This document shows positions 36,441 through 40,864 of a stretch of DNA of 40,864 nt, piece after piece (the first letter of the stretch is position 1; every line of letters starts with the position of its first letter). Below the pieces are notes generated by a model that saw nothing but the letters and a program-made list of their open reading frames with translations, did not search any database and was not told the DNA's origin. The position numbers and the translations under genes were made by a program. The DNA is from JAEUNJ01 sp052035955 (lineage in GTDB: Bacteria > Pseudomonadota > Gammaproteobacteria > Burkholderiales > Rhodocyclaceae). The stretch covers positions 1 to 40,864 of the forward strand of contig JBPOHD010000098.1 of NCBI GenBank assembly GCA_052035955.1, in the 5' to 3' direction.

Positions 36441-37343
36441 TCAGTCCTTCTTCGACTCGCCGCCGAGGGCCGCCACCAGCGCCGGCAGCAGCCGGCGCAA
36501 TTCCCCTGTCATGAGGGCGAACTCGATTTCGAAGATCTCGTCCCCGTGCTCGGACTGCTTCTCGGCATCCTCCTTCAGCACGTCGAGGAAGGCCAGGCGC
36601 TTGATCTCCAGCTTTTCGGTCAGCACGAAGGAGATCCGGTCCTCCCAGGTCATGGCCAGCCGCGTCGGCTCCTTGCCGGCCGCCAGGTGGGCGCGGATCT
36701 CGCCGCCGTCGAGGGGGTGGCGCACGTAACGGACGAGGGACTTCTCGGCCCCCGGCAGGCGCAGCTCGCACTCCCGGTCGATGCTGAAATCCGGGGGCGC
36801 ATCGCCATCGGCCAGCCAGCCGGCCATGGCGGCGCTGGGCGACACCTGGGTATCCAGGCGCTTGAGGGGAAAGTCATCCAGGCATTTGCCGAGCACCTCC
36901 AGGACTTCCTCGGCCTTGGCCGGGCTGGACGCGTCCACGCATAGCCAGCCGCCCTGGGGGTCGATCCAGCAATGGACCGCCTGGTAGCGGGAAAAGGCCC
37001 GCGGCAGCAGTTCGACGGTGACCTGCTCCCGCAGGTCCTTCATCTGCTTGCGGCCGGGCCGGTAGCCCTGTACCGATTCCAGGCGATCGGCCCGCAACTG
37101 GGCCTCCTGGCGGATCACCGAGGCGGGCAGCAGCTTCTGTTCGATGCCGAGGGCCAGCAGCCACTGGCGTTCCAGGTTGAATACCAGCCGGTCGTCGCCG
37201 CGCGGGGGTATCCAGCCGCGGCTCTTGAAGTCCTGGCTGCCGCAGGCCTGGAAGACCTGTCGGGAGAGCTGCTGCTGGAGGGACTCGAGGGGGGGCGCCC
37301 AGCCCTCGGGCAGGCGATGGAGTTGGAGATTGCGAAACCACAT
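36441..37343 (-). CDS. rdgC: Recombination-associated protein RdgC
   Basis: A 300-residue ring-forming DNA-binding protein that modulates RecA. The full family pattern is present: MWFRNLQLHRL, FQACGSQDFKSRGWIPP, RQEKLLPASVIRQE-like text (EQKLLPASVIRQEAQLRADRLESVQGYRPGRKQMKDL), TVELLPRAFSRYQAVHCWIDPQ, and a C-terminal DEIFEIEFALMTGELRRLLPAL. The length matches the family. It is convergent with the tail-collar gene, and the HU gene lies 100 bp upstream on the same strand behind its own terminator. Confidence 0.96.
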   Translation of the reverse strand: MWFRNLQLHRLPEGWAPPLESLQQQLSRQVFQACGSQDFKSRGWIPPRGDDRLVFNLERQWLLALGIEQKLLPASVIRQEAQLRADRLESVQGYRPGRKQMKDLREQVTVELLPRAFSRYQAVHCWIDPQGGWLCVDASSPAKAEEVLEVLGKCLDDFPLKRLDTQVSPSAAMAGWLADGDAPPDFSIDRECELRLPGAEKSLVRYVRHPLDGGEIRAHLAAGKEPTRLAMTWEDRISFVLTEKLEIKRLAFLDVLKEDAEKQSEHGDEIFEIEFALMTGELRRLLPALVAALGGESKKD

Positions 37344-37396
37344 GGGATAGGGGGAAGGCGTCGGGTGGTTCGGGCGGTCCCCGGCGGGGGCCGGAA

Positions 37397-37423
37397 ACGA
37401 AAGCGCCCGGCCATGCCGGGCGC
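37397..37423 (-). terminator. Rho-independent terminator of the HU gene
   Basis: On the minus strand a 9-bp stem, GCGCCCGGC with GCCGGGCGC, and an ATG loop are followed by TTTCGTTT. It begins 20 bp after the HU stop. Confidence 0.82.
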
Positions 37424-37443
37424 CTTGCGGAATCGGGGTCCTC

Positions 37444-37731
37444 TTACTTCTTCTTCTTCTTGTTGGCGGCGGCGGACAGGGCGGCGCCGGCCTTGAAGCG
37501 CACCACCTTCTTGGCGGCGATCTTGATTTCCTTGCCGGTCTGCGGATTGCGGCCGGTGCGCGCCTTGCGCTCGGTCACGCCGAAGGTGCCGAAGCCGACG
37601 AATTGCACGCTGTCGCCCTTGGCGAGCGCTTCGGTGATGGTTTCGAGGGCGGCATTCACCACCACTTCCGTGGCGATTTTGGTGCCGTTGGCTTTCTTCG
37701 CGACGGCGTCGATGAATTCACTTTTGTTCAT
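37444..37731 (-). CDS. HU-family nucleoid protein
   Basis: A 95-residue histone-like DNA-bending protein. Signature: MNKSEFIDAVAKKANGT, FGTFGVTERKARTGRNPQTGKEIKI (the DNA-binding arm with the RNP turn) and KKVVRFKAGAALSAA. The C-terminus ends in a lysine run (NKKKKK) that extends the usual 90-residue HU by a few basic residues. The start at 37731 gives the canonical N-terminus. It is a single gene with its own promoter-like box and a strong terminator, consistent with high expression. Confidence 0.95.
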   Translation of the reverse strand: MNKSEFIDAVAKKANGTKIATEVVVNAALETITEALAKGDSVQFVGFGTFGVTERKARTGRNPQTGKEIKIAAKKVVRFKAGAALSAAANKKKKK

Positions 37732-37768
37732 GGCGGCGGGACTCCCAGGGTGGTGAAAAGGCCCGCGC

Positions 37769-37795
37769 AGTGTAGCGGATTTGCGGTCGGCGCAA
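37769..37795 (-). promoter_or_regulatory. Probable HU promoter
   Basis: On the minus strand, TTGCGC (37795-37790) and TACACT (37774-37769) are 15 bp apart. The -10 is 37 bp before the ATG. Spacing is slightly short for sigma-70. Confidence 0.45.
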
Positions 37796-37992
37796 GCGCC
37801 CGGCAAGGGGCTGCGAGAAAAAAAGGGCGTGCGGGTTTTCGCTGCATCGCAGCGCGATCCGCGGCTCCCGGCGACTGCCCGTTTGAGAAGATTCTCGAAG
37901 AAGCGCGCGCAAGTCCAAACATGGGGGCGCCTTTTGCCGTGGCGTCCCGCCCCGGTCGCCGGCCGGCCACCGGTCCCGCCGCCGGTGGCCGT

Positions 37993-37998
37993 TACAAT
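37993..37998 (+). promoter_or_regulatory. -10-like box directly before the radical SAM gene
   Basis: TACAAT lies only 6 nt before the ATG at 38005, so a transcript from it would be nearly leaderless. Confidence 0.35.
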
Positions 37999-38004
37999 CG
38001 GCCC

Positions 38005-38901
38005 ATGGACGACTTTCCGATCCGCTACGTGGAGCCCGTGTTCCGCCCGCCCAGCGAGGCGGAATCCCTCATCCTGCCGGTCACCGACGGCTGCTCCTGG
38101 AACCATTGCAGCTTCTGCGAGATGTACACGGCCCCGCAGAAGAAGTTCCGGGCCCGGTCCCAGGAGGAGATCCTCGCATCCATCCGGCATTGCGGCGAGC
38201 GCTTCGGCGGGGGCGTGCGCCGCGTCTTCCTGGCCGACGGCGATGCCCTCGTCCTGCCGACCCGGCGGCTGCTCGAGGTGCTGGCGGCCATCCGCGATCA
38301 CCTGCCCTCGGTGCATCGGGTCTCCAGCTACTGCCTGCCGCGCAACCTGCGGCGCAAGTCGGTCGGCGAACTGAAGGAACTGGCCGGGGCCGGCCTCGCC
38401 CTGGCCTACGTGGGCGCCGAGTCCGGCGACGACCAGGTGCTCGAGCGGGTGAACAAGGGCGAGACCCTGGCGTCGACCCTGGACGCCCTGGTCAAGCTGG
38501 GCGAGGCCGGCATCGGTCGCTCCGTGATGATCCTCAACGGCCTCGGCGGCCGTCCCCTCTGGCGCCAGCACGCCGACAATTCGGCCCGGCTGATCAATGG
38601 GGCCCAGCCGGAATACCTGTCCACGCTGGTCGTCAGCTTCCCCCGCGGCGAGGCCCGCTTCCGGTCCTCGTTTCCCGAATGGGAGCCCCTGGACATGGCG
38701 GGCCTCTTCGCCGAGATGGAGCGCTTCCTCGCCGGACTGGAACTGCGCCGGACCGTGTTCCGCAGCGACCACGCCTCCAACTGGCTGGTCCTCAAGGGCA
38801 ACCTGGGCGCCGACAAGGCGAGGCTGCTTGCCCAGGTCCGCGCCGCACTTGCCGACCCCGCCCACGCGAAATTGCGTCCGGCCTGGGCCAGGGGATTGTG
38901 A
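38005..38901 (+). CDS. Radical SAM protein (CX4CX2C type)
   Basis: A 298-residue radical SAM enzyme. The cluster-binding cysteines are C30, C35 and C38 in TDGCSWNHCSFCEMYT, a CX4CX2C spacing rather than the common CX3CX2C; this variant is known in a family of small radical SAM proteins. Supporting text is KKFRARSQEEILASI, FLADGDALVLP, YCLPRNLRRKS, AYVGAESGDDQVLERVNKGET and GIGRSVMILNGLGG. No extra cobalamin or SPASM domain is seen, so the reaction is unknown. The ATG at 38005 gives the family-typical N-terminus; the frame stays open upstream through noncoding GC-rich DNA. surE starts 125 bp downstream. Confidence 0.85.
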   Translation: MDDFPIRYVEPVFRPPSEAESLILPVTDGCSWNHCSFCEMYTAPQKKFRARSQEEILASIRHCGERFGGGVRRVFLADGDALVLPTRRLLEVLAAIRDHLPSVHRVSSYCLPRNLRRKSVGELKELAGAGLALAYVGAESGDDQVLERVNKGETLASTLDALVKLGEAGIGRSVMILNGLGGRPLWRQHADNSARLINGAQPEYLSTLVVSFPRGEARFRSSFPEWEPLDMAGLFAEMERFLAGLELRRTVFRSDHASNWLVLKGNLGADKARLLAQVRAALADPAHAKLRPAWARGL

Positions 38902-38975
38902 AACCGGGACGCCGGGGCGCGAATTGGGCAGCTTTCGCCGCCCGTTTCCGGGGCGGCTAGGGTGGGGGGCCGGGT

Positions 38976-38981
38976 TACAAT
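38976..38981 (+). promoter_or_regulatory. -10-like box upstream of surE
   Basis: TACAAT within GGTTACAATGG, 45 bp before the surE ATG. No -35 is recognisable. Confidence 0.4.
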
Positions 38982-39026
38982 GGCGACCTTCGCAGACCAC
39001 CGAATTCGCCGCCGATCCGCCACCCC

Positions 39027-39767
39027 ATGCGCATCCTTCTCAGCAACGACGACGGCTACTTCGCGCCCGGCATCGAAGCCCTTGCCAAGGCCCTGGCCGA
39101 ACTGGCCGAGATCACCGTCGTCGCCCCCGAGCGCGACCGCAGCGGCGCCAGCAATTCCCTGACCCTGGACCGCCCGCTGTCCCTGCGCAAGGCCGCCAAC
39201 GGCTTCCATTTCGTCAATGGCACGCCCACCGACTGCGTCCACCTCGCCGTCACCGGCATGCTCGATTTCCTGCCCGACATGGTGATCTCCGGCATCAACC
39301 TGGGGGCCAACATGGGCGACGACACCCTCTATTCCGGCACCGTCGCCGCGGCCACCGAGGGCTATCTGCTCGGCATACCCTCCATCGCCATTTCCCTGGC
39401 CAGCAAGCGGGGCCGCCATTTCGAGACGGCGACCCGCGTCGCGGCCGAACTGGTGGCGCGCTACCAGCGCGACCCCTATCCCGAGCCCGTGCTCCTCAAC
39501 GTCAATGTCCCCGACATCCCCCACGAGGAACTGGGCGGCCGGCGGGTGACCCGCCTCGGCAAGCGCCACAAGGCCGAAGGCGTGGTGAAGCAGATCACGC
39601 CGCGCCACGAGACCGTCTATTGGGTCGGCGCCGCCGGCGAGGCGGCCGATGCCGGGCCGGGCACGGACTTCCATGCCGTCGGCGAGGGCTGGGTCTCCGT
39701 GACACCCCTGCAGATCGACCTCACCCACAACGCCCAGATGCGGGGCGTCGAGGGCTGGCTGGGATGA
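39027..39767 (+). CDS. surE: 5'/3'-nucleotidase SurE
   Basis: A 246-residue metal-dependent nucleoside-monophosphate phosphatase involved in stationary-phase survival. Metal and substrate residues are visible: SNDDG (N7, D8, D9), APERDRSGASNS (S39), NGTPTDCV and SGINLGANMGDDTLYSGTVAAA. The length is typical. It overlaps pcm by ATGA, the standard surE-pcm arrangement. Confidence 0.96.
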   Translation: MRILLSNDDGYFAPGIEALAKALAELAEITVVAPERDRSGASNSLTLDRPLSLRKAANGFHFVNGTPTDCVHLAVTGMLDFLPDMVISGINLGANMGDDTLYSGTVAAATEGYLLGIPSIAISLASKRGRHFETATRVAAELVARYQRDPYPEPVLLNVNVPDIPHEELGGRRVTRLGKRHKAEGVVKQITPRHETVYWVGAAGEAADAGPGTDFHAVGEGWVSVTPLQIDLTHNAQMRGVEGWLG

Positions 39768-40417
39768 ACGGCCTGCACGGCATCGGCATGACCTCCCAGC
39801 GCACCCGCACGCGCATGATCGAGCGGCTGCGGGAGGAGGGCATCCGCGACGAGCGGGTGCTGGCCGCCATCGCCGCCGTGCCGCGCCACCTCTTCGTCGA
39901 GGAGGCCCTGGCCCATCGGGCCTACGAGGACACGGCCCTGCCGCTGATCCTCGGCCAGACCATATCCCAGCCCTATGTCGTGGCCCGCATGATCGAGCTG
40001 CTGGTTGCCGGCCGCGAGCTGGGCAAGACCCTGGAGATCGGTGCCGGCTGTGGCTACCAGGCCGCCGTGCTGGCCCAGCTGTCGCGCCAGGTGTTCGCCG
40101 TCGAGCGCCTGGCGCCGCTGCTCGCCATGGCCCGGGAGAACCTGCGCCAGACCCGCCAGACCTGGGTCCGCCTGAAGCACGCCGACGGCATGGGCGGGCT
40201 GCCCGAGGCAGCGCCCTTCGACAGCATCGTCGTCGCCGCCGCCGCGCCGGCCATTCCCCAGGCCCTGCGCGACCAGCTTGCTCCGGGCGGGCGGCTGGCC
40301 ATGCCGGTCGGCAGCGGCCACCAGGAACTGGTCCTGCTGGAACGCGGTCCCAAGGGATACACGGAAACCCGTTACGATCCCGTCCGTTTCGTCCCCTTGC
40401 TGCCGGGAGTGGAATGA
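39764..40417 (+). CDS. pcm: Protein-L-isoaspartate O-methyltransferase
   Basis: A 217-residue SAM-dependent repair methyltransferase acting on damaged aspartyl residues. Motifs are QTISQPYVVARM (substrate loop, about 65-76), LEIGAGCGYQAAVLAQL (SAM motif I from residue 90), VFAVERL and GGRLAMPVGSGHQEL. The ATG at 39764 overlaps the surE stop by 4 nt; M9 is a possible alternative start. It overlaps the next ORF by ATGA as well, so the three are translationally coupled. Confidence 0.95.
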   Translation: MNGLHGIGMTSQRTRTRMIERLREEGIRDERVLAAIAAVPRHLFVEEALAHRAYEDTALPLILGQTISQPYVVARMIELLVAGRELGKTLEIGAGCGYQAAVLAQLSRQVFAVERLAPLLAMARENLRQTRQTWVRLKHADGMGGLPEAAPFDSIVVAAAAPAIPQALRDQLAPGGRLAMPVGSGHQELVLLERGPKGYTETRYDPVRFVPLLPGVE

Positions 40418-40617
40418 GCGTCCTGCGCCAACTGCTGCTGATCGTCGTGCCGGCCATCGCCGCCGGCTGTGCCAGCCATGCCCCGGCCCCCGTCGAGGAG
40501 CGCGGGGGCACGCCGCCGGCCAGGGCCGCCGGCGCGGCGGCGCCGCCCGCCGCCGCGGCCCGCGAGCGCGGTGGTGAGCGCGACCTCGGGGCCCTCAAGA
40601 ACATGTTCGACGACTGA
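40414..40617 (+). CDS. Short lipoprotein in the nlpD position
   Basis: 67 residues. The signal peptide MSVLRQLLLIVVPAIAAGC has a lipobox (AAGC), followed by ASHAPAPVEERG, a run of Ala, Pro and Arg, and a C-terminus GALKNMFDD. The N-terminus resembles betaproteobacterial NlpD, and the place after surE-pcm is where nlpD normally stands, but no LysM or peptidase domain follows. It may be a reduced NlpD remnant or an unrelated small lipoprotein. The ATG overlaps the pcm stop. Confidence 0.65.
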   Translation: MSVLRQLLLIVVPAIAAGCASHAPAPVEERGGTPPARAAGAAAPPAAAARERGGERDLGALKNMFDD

Positions 40618-40632
40618 CCAGGGGGGACGACG

Positions 40633-40864
40633 ATGGAAGACGCGCTGCGCAACAAGATCCAGGACGTGTTCGGCTCGCTGGTGGTGGACAAGCGGCAGGC
40701 CCTCCAGGCGGGCCTCGAGCTGATGCCACGCTTCGTGACGGAGTTTCTCCTCGCCGAGGCGCGCACCAAGAACCCCTCCCTCAGCCTCGCCTCGGTGCGC
40801 GACCGCATCCAGAAGTACTCCGTGGACGCGGATCGCAAGGGGGAGTTCCTGAGCCGGTTGATGC
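40633..40864 (+). CDS. Start of a possible Lon/BrxL-related protein (partial)
   Basis: The first 77 codons only, cut by the window end. Text such as NKIQDVFGSLVVDKRQALQ, LMPRFVTEFLLAEA, VRDRIQKYSVDADRKGEFLSRLM resembles the N-terminal segment of Lon-related or BrxL-type ATPase proteins. This is recognition from memory and weak. A GGGGGG run lies about 6 nt before the ATG. It follows the lipoprotein by 15 bp on the same strand. Confidence 0.4.
   Translation, partial: MEDALRNKIQDVFGSLVVDKRQALQAGLELMPRFVTEFLLAEARTKNPSLSLASVRDRIQKYSVDADRKGEFLSRLM

Overview
The window looks like chromosomal DNA of a high-GC betaproteobacterium, most likely of the Rhodocyclales (Zoogloea/Azospira/Thauera-like). 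The signs are RdgC, a BPSS1780-type membrane protein, a RelA with an inactivated hydrolase half, surE-pcm, a one-chain PurL and two PEP-CTERM sorted proteins. The genus assignment is inference. Most of the window reads as roughly 70% GC core DNA, but 1-8245 and about 13160-14600 are visibly AT-richer and look accessory.

Layout. 1-8245: the 3' part of a chemoreceptor with a zinc-binding CZB domain, then two large hybrid histidine kinases. The second carries a complete bacteriohemerythrin di-iron domain and starts inside the stop codon of a 16-codon leader ORF. 8246-10525: a PAP2 phosphatase and a SnoaL-like protein on the minus strand, divergent from an alpha/beta-hydrolase carboxylesterase. 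10628-13160: a complete IS66-family element (tnpA, tnpB, tnpC) with 24-bp inverted repeats and a perfect 8-bp target duplication. 13311-14303: a PEP-CTERM protein with two palindromes upstream.

14614-24749 (minus strand): tex, then a membrane-associated MoxR cluster read as SpoIIM, DUF4129, DUF4350, MoxR, DUF58, BPSS1780-like, RDD. A pair of degenerate intergenic repeats splits MoxR from DUF58. 24840-27499 (minus): a PhnD-like binding protein overlapping a hybrid kinase whose H and G1 boxes are unusual. 27680-34796: cnoX, divergent from purL, with relA 13 bp after purL. 34855-36366: a second PEP-CTERM protein built from three phage tail-collar modules. 36441-37731: rdgC and HU on the minus strand. 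38005-40864: a radical SAM protein, surE, pcm, a 67-residue lipoprotein and the start of a possible Lon/BrxL-related gene, where many proteobacteria have nlpD-rpoS.

How the parts connect. The two PEP-CTERM genes are 20 kb apart, yet a near-identical palindromic motif (core TAGTCCGAAT..AC.AATG) lies 58 to 80 bp upstream of each start. This suggests one shared regulator for exosortase-sorted surface proteins; no exosortase gene is in the window. The sensory genes (CZB receptor fragment, hemerythrin kinase, PhnD-kinase pair) have no stand-alone response regulator nearby and probably feed partners encoded elsewhere. No tRNA, rRNA or CRISPR array was seen.
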